NCBI RefSeq assembly: GCF_024600715.1
Contig: NZ_CP102332.1
Location: 1,116,001-1,180,000, forward strand
Source of the DNA: Streptomyces changanensis
Lineage (GTDB): Bacteria > Actinomycetota > Actinomycetes > Streptomycetales > Streptomycetaceae
DNA: 64,000 nt
Direction of reading: 5' to 3'
Below the pieces are notes generated by a model. The model searched no databases, was not told the DNA's origin, and saw only the letters and a list, made by a program, of their open reading frames with translations. Position numbers and translations under genes: made by a program. Below are positions 34,108 to 43,985 of the stretch, piece after piece (within the stretch, counting starts at the first letter, position 1; each line of letters starts with the position of its first letter).

Positions 34108-34809
34108 TCAGTGCCGTCCGGTGATCAGTGCGCGCAGGAAGCGGAGGTCGACTTCTTCGAGGGAGCCGACGACGACGCGCCCGTCGGCGGGGGCGATCGG
34201 GGCCAGCGACGGGACGGCGACGACGCGGCAGCCCGCGGCCTCGGCGGCGGCGACGCCGGTGGAGGTGTCCTCGATGACGGCGCATCTCGCCGGGTCCGCG
34301 CCCACCCGCCGGGCGGCCAGCAGGTACGGGTCCGGGTGCGGCTTGGTCCGGGGCACCTCGTCGCCGGCGACGGTCAGGGTGAAGTGCTCGGCGCCGAGGG
34401 TGCGCAGCACCCGGTCGATGATGCGGCGGTGGGAGGCGGAGACCAGGGCGGTGGGGACGGCGTGCTCGGTGAGCTCGGCCAGCAGCCGCGCGGCGCCCGG
34501 CATGAGGGGGACGCCGCCGTCGATGCGTTCCTCGAAGCGGTCGTTGAGGAGCGTGGTGAGCTCCGGGAGGGTGATGTCGGCGCCGGTGGCCTCGATGAGG
34601 TACCCGGCGCTGCGGGACATGGGGCCGCCGACGACGATGTCGCGCCAGGACTCGTCCAGCTCGTGGCCGAGGTCGGCGAAGACACCGACCTCCACGTCCC
34701 ACCAGAAGCCCTCGGTGTCGACGAGCGTGCCGTCCATGTCCAGGAAGACCGCCTGCAGGGCGGCGCCGTCGGCCGTTCGGGTCAGGGACGCGGGGACCGT
34801 GCTGGTCAT
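34108..34809 (-). CDS. HAD-superfamily hydrolase (phosphatase-like)
   Basis: The 233-residue protein has HAD motif I VFLDMDGTLVDTEG, motif II in TALVSASHR, and motifs III-IV in RTKPHPDPYLLAARR ... CAVIEDTSTGVAAAEAAG. These place it with beta-phosphoglucomutase/PGMB-type phosphatases that act on small sugar or nucleotide phosphates; the substrate is undetermined. The ATG at 34809 has GGAGG upstream. It lies 149 bases downstream of metH on the same strand and may be read from the metH promoter. Confidence 0.9.
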   Translation of the reverse strand: MTSTVPASLTRTADGAALQAVFLDMDGTLVDTEGFWWDVEVGVFADLGHELDESWRDIVVGGPMSRSAGYLIEATGADITLPELTTLLNDRFEERIDGGVPLMPGAARLLAELTEHAVPTALVSASHRRIIDRVLRTLGAEHFTLTVAGDEVPRTKPHPDPYLLAARRVGADPARCAVIEDTSTGVAAAEAAGCRVVAVPSLAPIAPADGRVVVGSLEEVDLRFLRALITGRH

Positions 34810-34958
34810 CGGCACACCTCCAAGGGGACGAGAAGGCCGGCCGCCTCCCCGCCGGGAACCCCCGGTGGTGGAAATGCGACCGGCCTGCACTGGACCGACC
34901 AGTGTACGTCGTGACGCCCCGGCGCGCCGCCGTCACGCTGCGGCGCGCTCCTGGCGGA

Positions 34959-37900
34959 TCAGCGGGCGTTGAAGTACTTCGCCTCCGGGTGGTGCAGGAC
35001 GATGGCGTCCGTCGACTGCTCGGGGTGCAGCTGGAACTCCTCGGAGAGGTGGACGCCGATCCGCTCGGGCCGCAGCAGGTCGGCGATCTTGGCGCGGTCC
35101 TCCAGGTCGGGGCAGGCGCCGTAACCGAGGGAGAACCGGGCACCGCGGTACTTGAGCGCGAACATGTCCTCCACGTCCGCCGGGTCCTCGCCGCCGAAGC
35201 CGAGCTCCGCGCGGACCCGGCCGTGCCAGTACTCGGCGAGGGCCTCGGCGAGCTGGACGGACAGCCCGTGCAGCTCCAGGTAGTCGCGGTAGGCGTCGGC
35301 GGCGAACAGCTCGGCGGTGGCCTCGCCGATGCGGGAGCCGACGGTGACGACCTGGAAGCCGACGACGTCGGTCTCGCCGGACTCCTCCGGCCGGAAGAAG
35401 TCGGCGAGGCACAGGCGGCGGCCGCGGCGCTGGCGCGGGAAGGTGAAGCGGGTGCGCTCGTTGCCCGCCTCGTCGAGGACGATCAGGTCGTCCCCCTTGG
35501 AGACGCAGGGGAAGTAGCCGTACACCACGGCCGCCTCCAGGAGGTTGCGCGTGTGGAGCTGGTCGAGCCAGCCGCGCAGCCGGGGCCTGCCCTCGGTCTC
35601 CATCAGCTCCTCGTACGAGGGGCCCTCGCCGGTGCGGTTCTGCTTCAGGCCCCACTGGCCCTTGAAGAGCGCGCCCTCGTCGAGCCAGCCGGCGTACTCC
35701 TTCAGCTGGATGCCCTTGATCACGCGGGTGCCCCGGAAGGGCGGCTCGGGGACCGGGTTGTCGGTGGCGACGTCGGAGCGCACGCCGGGCTCGGGCTCGC
35801 GCTCCTCGACGGTGACCGCGGGGCGCACGCGGCGCTGCCGGAGCTCGGGGAGCGCGGCGCCGGGGACGCCGCGCTTGACGGCGATGAGGGCGTCCATCAG
35901 GCGCAGGCCCTCGAAGGCGTCCCGCGCGTAGCGGACCTCGCCCTGGTAGATCTCGTGGAGGTCCTGCTCGACGTAGGCGCGGGTGAGGGCGGCGCCACCG
36001 AGGATCACGGGGTACTTGGCGGCGAGCTCGCGCTGGTTGAGCTCCTCCAGGTTCTCCTTCATGATCACGGTCGACTTGACCAGGAGACCGGACATCCCGA
36101 TGACGTCCGCGCGGTGCTCCTCGGCCGCTTCGAGGATGGCGGAGACGGGCTGCTTGATGCCGAGGTTGACGACGTTGTAGCCGTTGTTCGACAGGATGAT
36201 GTCGACGAGGTTCTTGCCGATGTCGTGGACGTCGCCCCGGACGGTGGCCAGCACGATGGTGCCCTTGCCGTCGTCGTCCGTCTTCTCCATGTGCGGTTCG
36301 AGGTAGGCGACGGCCGTCTTCATCACCTCGGCCGACTGGAGGACGAAGGGCAGCTGCATCTGGCCGGAGCCGAACAGCTCGCCGACGACCTTCATGCCGT
36401 CCAGAAGGGTGTCGTTGACGATGTCGAGGGCCTTGCGGGTCGTCAGGGCCTCGTCGAGGTCGGCCTCCAGGCCGTTCTTCTCGCCGTCGATGATGCGGCG
36501 CTTGAGGCGTTCGTCCAGCGGGAGGGCGGCCAGCTCCTCGGCCCTGCCGGCCTTGAGGGACTTCGCGGTGGCCCCCTCGAACAGCTGCATGAGCTTCTGG
36601 AGCGGGTCGTAGCCCTCGGCGCGGCGGTCGTACACGAGGTCCAGGGCGGTGCGGACCTCCTCCTCGGAGAAGCGGGCGATCGGCAGGATCTTGCTGGCGT
36701 GCACGATCGCCGAGTCGAGGCCGGCCTTCACGCACTCGTCGAGGAAGACGGAGTTGAGCAGGATGCGGGCGGCCGGGTTGAGGCCGAAGGAGATGTTGGA
36801 CAGGCCGAGGGTGGTCTGCACGGCGGGGCGGCGGCGCTTGAGCTCCCGGATCGCCTCGATGGTGGCGACGCCGTCCTTGCGGGACTCCTCCTGGCCGGTG
36901 CAGATGGTGAAGGTGAGGCAGTCGACGAGGATGTCCTCCTCGTGGATGCCCCAGTTGCCGGTGAGGTCGGCGATGAGCCGCTCGGCGATCTCGACCTTCT
37001 TCTCGACCGTGCGGGCCTGCCCCTCCTCGTCGATGGTGAGGGCGATGAGCGCGGCGCCGTGCTCCCGGGCGAGGGCGGTGACCTGGGCGAAGCGGGACTC
37101 GGGCCCGTCGCCGTCCTCGTAGTTGACGGAGTTGATGACGGCGCGGCCGCCGAGCTTCTCCAGGCCGGCGCGCAGGACGTCCACCTCGGTGGAGTCCAGG
37201 ACGACGGGGAGGGTGGAGGCGGTGGCGAAGCGGCCGGCCAGCTCCTCCATGTCGGCGACGCCGTCGCGGCCCACGTAGTCGACGCACAGGTCGAGCATGT
37301 GGGCGCCCTCGCGGATCTGGTCCCGGGCCATCTCGACGCAGTCGTCCCAGCGGCCCTCCAGCATGGCCTCGCGGAACTTCTTGGAGCCGTTGGCGTTGGT
37401 CCGCTCACCGATGGCGAGGTAGGAGGTGTCCTGGCGGAACGGCACGGTCTGGTAGAGGGAGGCAGCGCCGGGCTCGGGGCGCGGGTCACGGGGCGCGGGC
37501 GTGATGTCGCGCACGCGTTCGACGACCTGGCGCAGGTGCTCGGGGGTGGTGCCGCAGCAGCCGCCGACGAGCGACAGCCCGTACTCGCGGACGAAGCCCT
37601 CCTGGGCGTCGGCCAGCTCCGGCGCGGTGAGGGGGTAGTGGGCGCCGTCCTTGCCGAGGACGGGCAGCCCGGCGTTGGGCATGCAGGAGAGGGGGACGCG
37701 GGAGTGGCGGGCGAGGTAGCGCAGGTGCTCGCTCATCTCGGCGGGGCCGGTGGCGCAGTTCAGGCCGATCATGTCGATGCCGAGCGGCTCCAGCGCGGTG
37801 AGCGCGGCGCCGATCTCCGAGCCGAGCAGCATGGTGCCGGTGGTCTCGACGGTGACGGAGACGATGAGCGGCACGTCGGCGCCGAGCGCCTCCAGGGCGC

Positions 37901-38471
37901 GGCGGGCACCGAGGACGGCGGCCTTGGTCTGGAGGAGGTCCTGGGTGGTCTCCACGAGCAGGGCGTCGGAACCGCCGGCGACCAGGCCCTCGGCGTTCCT
38001 CTGGTAGGCGTCGCGCAGGAGCGTGTACGGGGCGTGGCCCAGGGTGGGCAGCTTGGTGCCCGGGCCCATGGAGCCGAGGACCCAGCGCTGGCCCCCACCC
38101 GCGGCGGTGTACTCGTCGGCGACCTCGCGGGCGATGCGGGCGCCGGCCTCGGACAGCTCGTACACGCGGTGGGCGATGTCGTACTCGCCGAGCGCGGAGT
38201 GGTTGGCGCCGAAGGTGTTCGTCTCGACGCAGTCGACGCCGACGGCGAAGTAGGCGTCGTGCACCGAACGGACGATGTCGGGCCGGGTGAGGTTGAGGAT
38301 CTCGTTGCAGCCCTCGAGGTTCTCGAAGTCGTCGAGGGTGGGCTCCTGCGCCTGGAGCATCGTGCCCATGGCTCCGTCGGCGACGACCACGCGGGTGGCG
38401 AGCGCCTCGCGGAGCGCGGCCGCGCGGTCACCGGCGGCGGACGAGGGGGACGGGGTCGGCAACGAGGCCAT
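34959..38471 (-). CDS. metH: Cobalamin-dependent methionine synthase MetH
   Basis: The 1170-residue enzyme has all four modules in order: homocysteine-binding barrel with zinc cysteines (GLNCATG about 245; GGCCGTTPEHL about 305), pterin (methyltetrahydrofolate) domain starting IGERTNANGSKKF (about 355), B12 domain with cap and the DVHDIGKN motif (cobalt-ligating His about 747), and activation domain (RTRFTFPRQRRG ... YGACPDLEDRAKI). It methylates homocysteine to methionine. It is slightly shorter than the E. coli protein (1227). The ATG at 38471 has GGGAGCACCTCC upstream. It is divergent from gylR with 242 bases between starts; I found no match to a cobalamin riboswitch there. Confidence 0.97.
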   Translation of the reverse strand: MASLPTPSPSSAAGDRAAALREALATRVVVADGAMGTMLQAQEPTLDDFENLEGCNEILNLTRPDIVRSVHDAYFAVGVDCVETNTFGANHSALGEYDIAHRVYELSEAGARIAREVADEYTAAGGGQRWVLGSMGPGTKLPTLGHAPYTLLRDAYQRNAEGLVAGGSDALLVETTQDLLQTKAAVLGARRALEALGADVPLIVSVTVETTGTMLLGSEIGAALTALEPLGIDMIGLNCATGPAEMSEHLRYLARHSRVPLSCMPNAGLPVLGKDGAHYPLTAPELADAQEGFVREYGLSLVGGCCGTTPEHLRQVVERVRDITPAPRDPRPEPGAASLYQTVPFRQDTSYLAIGERTNANGSKKFREAMLEGRWDDCVEMARDQIREGAHMLDLCVDYVGRDGVADMEELAGRFATASTLPVVLDSTEVDVLRAGLEKLGGRAVINSVNYEDGDGPESRFAQVTALAREHGAALIALTIDEEGQARTVEKKVEIAERLIADLTGNWGIHEEDILVDCLTFTICTGQEESRKDGVATIEAIRELKRRRPAVQTTLGLSNISFGLNPAARILLNSVFLDECVKAGLDSAIVHASKILPIARFSEEEVRTALDLVYDRRAEGYDPLQKLMQLFEGATAKSLKAGRAEELAALPLDERLKRRIIDGEKNGLEADLDEALTTRKALDIVNDTLLDGMKVVGELFGSGQMQLPFVLQSAEVMKTAVAYLEPHMEKTDDDGKGTIVLATVRGDVHDIGKNLVDIILSNNGYNVVNLGIKQPVSAILEAAEEHRADVIGMSGLLVKSTVIMKENLEELNQRELAAKYPVILGGAALTRAYVEQDLHEIYQGEVRYARDAFEGLRLMDALIAVKRGVPGAALPELRQRRVRPAVTVEEREPEPGVRSDVATDNPVPEPPFRGTRVIKGIQLKEYAGWLDEGALFKGQWGLKQNRTGEGPSYEELMETEGRPRLRGWLDQLHTRNLLEAAVVYGYFPCVSKGDDLIVLDEAGNERTRFTFPRQRRGRRLCLADFFRPEESGETDVVGFQVVTVGSRIGEATAELFAADAYRDYLELHGLSVQLAEALAEYWHGRVRAELGFGGEDPADVEDMFALKYRGARFSLGYGACPDLEDRAKIADLLRPERIGVHLSEEFQLHPEQSTDAIVLHHPEAKYFNAR

Positions 38472-38506
38472 GGAGGTGCTCCCTGGAGTGCGACGGCTGT
38501 CGGCTT

Positions 38507-38529
38507 TGCGCCCCCGTCGGGGAGGCGCA
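38507..38529 (-). other. Hairpin in the metH 5' region
   Basis: TGCGCC (38507-38512) pairs with GGCGCA (38524-38529), with inner CCC/GGG pairs around a GTCG loop. It begins 36 bases upstream of the metH start. A role in metH expression is possible, but no known riboswitch class is recognised. Confidence 0.35.
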
Positions 38530-38671
38530 CGTCGTCAGCGTAACCGCCCCTCCCCCGGGGCGGACACGGCGTCCCACGTGGCGGACGGCATGCTTGGCGG
38601 GGTCGAGGTCCGGCCGGTTGGGGCGGGGAGACGTCTCAGGATGTGGCCGCAGGTCGGCAACGACCGATAGT

Positions 38672-38688
38672 GTTCAGCATTGTCGAAC
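38672..38688 (+). promoter_or_regulatory. GylR operator in front of gylR
   Basis: GTTCAGCATTGTCGAAC is a dyad (GTTC...GAAC with inner matches) just after a GATAGT -10-like box (38666-38671) and 26 bases before the gylR start. A 13-of-17 matching copy lies before glpF (39810-39826), consistent with autoregulation by the IclR-type repressor. Confidence 0.65.
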
Positions 38689-38713
38689 CATGGAGAGAAG
38701 GAGCAGGCCGGGG

Positions 38714-39478
38714 ATGGCGAAGAACATCCAGTCGCTGGAGCGGGCGGCGGCGATGCTGCGTCTGCTCGCGGGCGGGGAGCGCCGGCTGGGTCTCTCCGAC
38801 ATCGCCTCGTCGCTCGGCCTGGCGAAGGGCACGGCCCACGGCATCCTGCGCACCCTCCAGTCGGAGGGCTTCGTGGAGCAGGACGCGGCGTCGGGTCGGT
38901 ACCAGCTCGGCGCCGAGCTGCTGCGGCTCGGCAACAGCTACCTCGACGTGCACGAGCTGCGGGCCCGGGCGCTGGTCTGGACGGACGACCTGGCCCGCTC
39001 CAGCGGGGAGAGCGTGCACCTGGGCGTGCTCCACCAGCACGGGGTGCTCGTCATCCACCACGTCTTCCGCCCCGACGACAGCCGGCAGGTGCTGGAGGTC
39101 GGCGCCATGCAGCCGCTGCACTCCACAGCGCTCGGCAAGGTCCTGTCCGCGTACGACCCCGTCGCCCACAGCGAGGCGATGGAGGTGGAGCGCAAGGCGT
39201 TCACCCCCCGGACGGTCACGGGCCTGGAGGACTTCGAGGAGCTCCTGGACCTGACGCGGGCGCGCGGCTGGGCCGCGGACGTGGAGGAGACCTGGGAGGG
39301 CGTCGCCTCGGTCGCGGCGCCCATCCACGACCGGCGGCGGATGCCCGTCGGGGCGGTGGCGATCACCGGGGCCGTGGAGCGCGTGTGCGCCGCCGGCGAG
39401 CTGCGGTCGGAACTGGTGGCGGCGGTGCGCGAGTGCGCCCGCGCCGTCTCGCGCGACCTGGGCGCCGGCCGCTTCTGA
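38714..39478 (+). CDS. gylR: Glycerol operon repressor GylR (IclR family)
   Basis: The 254-residue protein begins MAKNIQSLERAAAMLRLLAGG, with an IclR winged helix (LSDIASSLGLAKGTAHGILRTLQ) and an effector domain (MQPLHSTALGKVLSAY; SVAAPIHDRRRMPVGAVAITG). The N-terminus is practically identical to my memory of Streptomyces coelicolor GylR, which represses glycerol catabolism and is induced by glycerol or glycerol-3-phosphate. The ATG at 38714 has AAGGAG ten bases upstream. It sits directly ahead of the glpF-glpK-glpD operon, separated by 475 bases with a second operator. Confidence 0.95.
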   Translation: MAKNIQSLERAAAMLRLLAGGERRLGLSDIASSLGLAKGTAHGILRTLQSEGFVEQDAASGRYQLGAELLRLGNSYLDVHELRARALVWTDDLARSSGESVHLGVLHQHGVLVIHHVFRPDDSRQVLEVGAMQPLHSTALGKVLSAYDPVAHSEAMEVERKAFTPRTVTGLEDFEELLDLTRARGWAADVEETWEGVASVAAPIHDRRRMPVGAVAITGAVERVCAAGELRSELVAAVRECARAVSRDLGAGRF

Positions 39479-39953
39479 CCCGGCGGGCCGTCCCGCCTCC
39501 CTGGGGACGCGCGCCCGGCCCGGCCGTACGGGCGCAGGCCGGGGCCCGCCGTACGCACGCGGCCGGGCGGGCGGACCTCCCCTACGCACCTCCAGACCAC
39601 CCCGAGCCGACCCGGGCCGCCGCGGGCGCCCTCCCGGGCCCCTCCTACGGGCTCCCGCGGCGGTCGGCCGTCACGGGCCGGTCCGCCCGCCACGCCCCCC
39701 GCACCCCGGCCGCGTCCGTGCCGCGCGCCCCGGCCTGCGGTAACGATCGGGTCTCTCGGGTGCGAACTCTTGACGGGGAATTCACCCGGGGGCAAAACTG
39801 CCGTCCATCGGTCGGCATTGTCGAACACCTACCGGAATGACGCGCTAGAGTGTGACAACGCCAGGAGGCCGGCACCGCCCTCACCCGAGGGCGCGGACCA
39901 CCGGAGGGACCCGGGGTTCGCCTTCCCCTGGACGAAGGACAAAGGAGTCGCGG
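39479..39953 (+). promoter_or_regulatory. glpF promoter region with second GylR operator
   Basis: No gene is seen in these 475 bases. GGTCGGCATTGTCGAAC (39810-39826) repeats the dyad found before gylR. A TTGACG (39770-39775) and a TAGAGT (39846-39851) are possible promoter elements, not optimally spaced with each other, in keeping with more than one start site. The 120 bases after the gylR stop are GC-rich without a clear terminator. Confidence 0.6.
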
Positions 39954-40745
39954 GTGTCCAGCTCCGACATCTTCATCGGCGAGATCATTGGTACCGCCGT
40001 ACTCATCCTGCTCGGCGGTGGCGTGTGCGCCGCCGTCACGCTGAAGCGCTCCAAGGCGCAGAACGCCGGCTGGCCGGCCATCACCTTCGGGTGGGGCTTC
40101 GCGGTCCTGACCGCCGTCTACATGACGGGCTCGCTCTCCGGCGCCCATCTCAACCCCGCCGTCACGGTCGGCATCGCGATCAAGGACGGGGACTGGAACA
40201 ACGTCCCGGTCTACTTCGCGGGCCAGCTCCTCGGCGCCATGATCGGCGCGGCGCTGGTGTGGGTCGCCTACTACGGGCAGTTCCACGCGCACCTCACGGA
40301 CCGGGCGATCGTGGGCGACCCGGCCGACAAGGCCGTCGAGGGCCCGCACGACGAGTCCGTCGCCAAGGCCGGCCCCGTACTCGGTGTCTTCTCCACCGGC
40401 CCCGAGATCCGCAACGTCTGGCAGAACGTGGCCACCGAGGTCCTCGGCACCGTGGTGCTCGTCCTCGCGGTCCTCACACAGGGCCTCAACGACAGCGGCA
40501 AGGGCCTGGGCGTGCTCGGCGGTCTGATGGTCTCGCTCGTCGTGGTCTCCATCGGCCTGTCGCTCGGCGGCCCGACCGGTTACGCCATCAACCCGGCCCG
40601 TGACCTCGGACCGCGCATCGTGCACGCCCTGCTCCCGCTGCCGAACAAGGGCGGCTCCGACTGGGGCTACGCCTGGATCCCCGTCGTCGGCCCGCTGATC
40701 GGCGGAGCCCTCGCCGCGGGTATCTACAACATCGCGTTCGCCTGA
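39954..40745 (+). CDS. glpF: Glycerol uptake facilitator (aquaglyceroporin) GlpF
   Basis: The 263-residue MIP-family channel has six membrane helices and both pore NPA boxes intact, HLNPAVT (about residue 66) and [10 protein letters not shown] (about 213). The Asp after the second NPAR is the mark of glycerol-conducting members. It admits glycerol across the plasma membrane. The GTG at 39954 is fixed by AAAGGAG six bases upstream; earlier in-frame ATGs lie in the leader. First gene of the glpFKD operon. Confidence 0.95.
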   Translation: MSSSDIFIGEIIGTAVLILLGGGVCAAVTLKRSKAQNAGWPAITFGWGFAVLTAVYMTGSLSGAHLNPAVTVGIAIKDGDWNNVPVYFAGQLLGAMIGAALVWVAYYGQFHAHLTDRAIVGDPADKAVEGPHDESVAKAGPVLGVFSTGPEIRNVWQNVATEVLGTVVLVLAVLTQGLNDSGKGLGVLGGLMVSLVVVSIGLSLGGPTGYAINPARDLGPRIVHALLPLPNKGGSDWGYAWIPVVGPLIGGALAAGIYNIAFA

Positions 40746-40777
40746 GCCGTCCTTCTCACTCACCTACGGGAGCAACC

Positions 40778-42304
40778 GTGACCGACGCACACACCGCCGG
40801 CCCGTTCATCGCGGCCATCGACCAGGGCACCACCTCCAGCCGCTGCATCGTCTTCGACCGCGACGGGCGCATCGTCTCCGTCGACCAGAAGGAGCACGAG
40901 CAGATCTTCCCCAAGCCCGGCTGGGTGGAGCACGACGCGACCGAGATCTGGACCAACGTCCAGGAGGTCGTCGCCGGCGCGATCGAGAAGGCCGGCATCA
41001 CCTCCGCCGACGTCAAGGCGATCGGCATCACCAACCAGCGCGAGACCACGCTGCTGTGGGACAAGAACACCGGTGAGCCCGTCCACAACGCCATCGTCTG
41101 GCAGGACACCCGCACCGACGCCCTCTGCCGGGAGCTCGGCCGCAACGTCGGCCAGGACCGCTTCCGCCGCGAGACGGGCCTGCCGCTGGCGTCGTACTTC
41201 GCCGGCCCGAAGATCCGCTGGATGCTCGACAACGTCGAGGGCCTGCGCGAGCGCGCGGAAGCCGGCGACATCCTGTTCGGCACCATGGACTCCTGGGTCA
41301 TCTGGAACCTCACGGGCGGTGTCGACGGCGGTCGCCACGTCACCGACGTCACCAACGCCTCCCGGACCATGCTGATGAACCTCCACACCATGGAGTGGGA
41401 CGACAAGATCGCCCAGTCCATGGACGTCCCCACGACGGTCCTGCCGGAGATCCGGTCCTCCGCCGAGGTGTACGGCCACGTCAAGGGCGGCGTCCTGGAC
41501 GGCGTCCCGGTCGCCTCCGCGCTCGGCGACCAGCAGGCGGCCCTGTTCGGCCAGACCTGCTTCTCCGAGGGCGAGGCCAAGTCGACCTACGGCACGGGCA
41601 CCTTCCTGCTGCTGAACACCGGCGAGAAGATCATCAACTCGTACTCGGGCCTGATCACCACCGTCGGTTACAAGATCGGCGACCAGGCCCCGGTGTACGC
41701 CCTGGAAGGCTCCATCGCCGTCACCGGCTCCCTGGTGCAGTGGATGCGCGACCAGATGGGCCTGATCAACTCCGCCGCCGAGATCGAGACGCTCGCGTCC
41801 TCGGTCGACGACAACGGCGGCGCGTACTTCGTACCCGCCTTCTCCGGCCTGTTCGCCCCGTACTGGCGCTCCGACGCCCGCGGTGTGATCGCCGGCCTCA
41901 CCCGGTACGTCACCAAGGCGCACATCGCGCGCGCCGTGCTCGAGGCCACCGCCTGGCAGACCCGCGAGATCACCGACGCCATGACGAAGGACTCCGGCGT
42001 CGAGCTGGCCGCGCTCAAGGTCGACGGCGGCATGACCTCCAACAACCTGCTGATGCAGACGCTCTCGGACTTCGTGGACGCCCCCGTGGTGCGCCCCATG
42101 GTCGCCGAGACGACCTGCCTCGGCGCCGCCTACGCCGCCGGCCTGGCCGTCGGCTTCTGGCCCGACACCGACGCGCTGCGCGCCAACTGGCGCAGGGCCG
42201 CCGAGTGGACCCCCCGCATGGACGCTGACAAGCGTGACAGCGAGTACAAGAACTGGCTCAAGGCCGTCGAGCGGACCATGGGCTGGATCGAGGACGAGGA
42301 GTAA
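40778..42304 (+). CDS. glpK: Glycerol kinase GlpK
   Basis: The 508-residue FGGY kinase shows [18 protein letters not shown] (ATP and Mg site), [12 protein letters not shown] with the substrate-binding RE pair, [14 protein letters not shown], and the C-terminal FGGY signature region [19 protein letters not shown]. It phosphorylates glycerol to glycerol-3-phosphate with ATP, trapping it after GlpF. The GTG at 40778 has GGGAGC upstream, 32 bases after glpF. It overlaps no neighbour; glpD follows after six bases. Confidence 0.97.
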   Translation: MTDAHTAGPFIAAIDQGTTSSRCIVFDRDGRIVSVDQKEHEQIFPKPGWVEHDATEIWTNVQEVVAGAIEKAGITSADVKAIGITNQRETTLLWDKNTGEPVHNAIVWQDTRTDALCRELGRNVGQDRFRRETGLPLASYFAGPKIRWMLDNVEGLRERAEAGDILFGTMDSWVIWNLTGGVDGGRHVTDVTNASRTMLMNLHTMEWDDKIAQSMDVPTTVLPEIRSSAEVYGHVKGGVLDGVPVASALGDQQAALFGQTCFSEGEAKSTYGTGTFLLLNTGEKIINSYSGLITTVGYKIGDQAPVYALEGSIAVTGSLVQWMRDQMGLINSAAEIETLASSVDDNGGAYFVPAFSGLFAPYWRSDARGVIAGLTRYVTKAHIARAVLEATAWQTREITDAMTKDSGVELAALKVDGGMTSNNLLMQTLSDFVDAPVVRPMVAETTCLGAAYAAGLAVGFWPDTDALRANWRRAAEWTPRMDADKRDSEYKNWLKAVERTMGWIEDEE

Positions 42305-42310
42305 ATCGAC

Positions 42311-43921
42311 ATGACCACCCTGCAGAGCGTCCCCACCCTCGGGACGCACCCGGCTGCCGGTCCCCTGCCGAGCCGTGCCGAGACGCGGGAGCAGCTCTCC
42401 AAGGCCACCTACGACCTCCTGGTGATCGGCGGCGGCATCCTGGGCATCTCCACGGCCTGGCACGCCGCGCAGTCCGGGCTGCGGGTGGCCCTGGTGGACG
42501 CCGGCGACTTCGCCGGCGCCACCTCCTCCGCCTCCTCCAAGCTGCTCCACGGCGGCCTGCGCTACCTGCAGACCGGCGCGGTGAAGCTGGTCGCGGAGAA
42601 CCACTTCGAGCGCCGTGCGGTCTCCCGCCAGGTCGCCCCGCACCTGGCGAACCCGCTCACCTTCTACCTGCCGGTCTACAAGGGCGGGCCGCACGGTGCC
42701 GCCAAGCTCGGCGCGGGCGTCTTCGCGTACTCGGCCCTCTCCGCGTTCGGTGACGGCGTCGGCCACCTGCTCAGCCCGGCCAAGGCCGCGCAGGACGTGC
42801 CGGAGCTGCGCACCGACAACCTGAAGGCCGTGGCCGTGTACGGCGACGACCAGATGAACGACGCCAGGATGGCTCTCATGACGGTCCGCGCGGCCGTCGA
42901 TTCGGGCGCCACGGTCCTCAATCACGCCGAGGTCACCGGGCTGCGGTTCACGCAGGGCCGCGTCACGGGCGCCGAGCTCAGGGACCGGCTCGACGGCACC
43001 GAGTTCGGCGTCGACGCCCGGCTCGTGCTCAACGCGACCGGCCCCTGGGTCGACCACCTGCGCCGGATGGAGAACCCGAACGCGGCGCCGTCCATCCGCC
43101 TGTCGAAGGGCGCGCACCTCGTCCTGAAGCGCACGTCGCCGTGGAAGGCCGCGCTCGCCACCCCGATCGACAAGTACCGCATCACCTTCGCCCTGCCCTG
43201 GGAGGACATGCTCCTGCTCGGCACCACCGACGAGGAGTACGAGGGCGACCCGGCCGACGTCGCGGTCAACGAGAAGGACACCGCCCAGATCCTGGACGAA
43301 GCCGCCTTCTCCATCCGCGACCAGCAGCTGTCCCGCGACCTGATCACCTACGCGTTCGCGGGGCTGCGCGTCCTGCCGGGCGGGCCCGGGGACACCTCCA
43401 AGGCCAAGCGCGAGACGGTCGTGACCGAGGGCCGCGGCGGCATGCTGTCGGTCGCCGGCGGCAAGTGGACGACCTTCCGCCACATCGGCCGCACGGTGAT
43501 GAACAAGCTCGCCGCGCTGCCCGGCCGCCCGCTCGCCGACGACATGGAGCCGATCGCCAGCCTCCCGAAGAAGCTGCCGCTGCCCGGCATCGCCAACCCC
43601 AACGCGGTCGCCCACCGGCTGCTCGTCGACGGGGGGACGCCCGGCCCGCGCATGGCCGCCGACACCGCCCGCCACCTGGCCACGCACTACGGCTCGCTCG
43701 CCTTCGACATCGCGCGCCTGGCGAACGAGGACCCGGAGCTGGCCGAGCGCATACACCCGGACGCGCCGGAGATCTGGGCGCAGGTCGCCTACGCCCGCGA
43801 CCACGAGTGGGCCGAGACGGCGGACGACGTGCTGCGCCGCCGTACGACCCTGACGATCCGGGGCCTGGCGACGGACGACGTCCGCGGCCGGGTCGAGGAG
43901 ATGCTCCGCCGCGGCGCCTGA
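42311..43921 (+). CDS. glpD: Glycerol-3-phosphate dehydrogenase GlpD
   Basis: The 536-residue flavoprotein has an N-terminal FAD-binding Rossmann motif (LLVIGGGILGISTAW) and substrate-domain blocks SSKLLHGGLRYL, GRGGMLSVAGGKWTTFR, with the C-terminal DAO_C domain. It oxidises glycerol-3-phosphate to dihydroxyacetone phosphate at the membrane and passes electrons to the quinone pool. The ATG is six bases after the glpK stop and uses a GAGGAG inside the glpK 3' end. A 13-pair hairpin ends the operon. Confidence 0.96.
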   Translation: MTTLQSVPTLGTHPAAGPLPSRAETREQLSKATYDLLVIGGGILGISTAWHAAQSGLRVALVDAGDFAGATSSASSKLLHGGLRYLQTGAVKLVAENHFERRAVSRQVAPHLANPLTFYLPVYKGGPHGAAKLGAGVFAYSALSAFGDGVGHLLSPAKAAQDVPELRTDNLKAVAVYGDDQMNDARMALMTVRAAVDSGATVLNHAEVTGLRFTQGRVTGAELRDRLDGTEFGVDARLVLNATGPWVDHLRRMENPNAAPSIRLSKGAHLVLKRTSPWKAALATPIDKYRITFALPWEDMLLLGTTDEEYEGDPADVAVNEKDTAQILDEAAFSIRDQQLSRDLITYAFAGLRVLPGGPGDTSKAKRETVVTEGRGGMLSVAGGKWTTFRHIGRTVMNKLAALPGRPLADDMEPIASLPKKLPLPGIANPNAVAHRLLVDGGTPGPRMAADTARHLATHYGSLAFDIARLANEDPELAERIHPDAPEIWAQVAYARDHEWAETADDVLRRRTTLTIRGLATDDVRGRVEEMLRRGA

Positions 43922-43957
43922 CCGCGAGGGCCCGGCGGATCCGGGCCGGTGAGGTGT

Positions 43958-43985
43958 GAGGGCGGCTCCCCCGGGAGCCGCCCTC
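43958..43985 (+). terminator. Terminator of the glpFKD operon
   Basis: GAGGGCGGCTCCC (43958-43970) pairs perfectly with GGGAGCCGCCCTC (43973-43985), 36 bases after the glpD stop. Confidence 0.85.

Noticed and set aside
34902..38543. A 1213-codon open frame on the plus strand opposite metH
   Set aside because: It is antisense to an unambiguous methionine synthase. Its translation is Val/Leu/Gly/Asp-rich without family motifs, an artefact of high GC codon usage.
38472..38713. Cobalamin, SAM or SAH riboswitch for metH
   Set aside because: I searched for a B12-box, a SAM K-turn core and the SAH consensus. Only a simple hairpin (38507-38529) is present.
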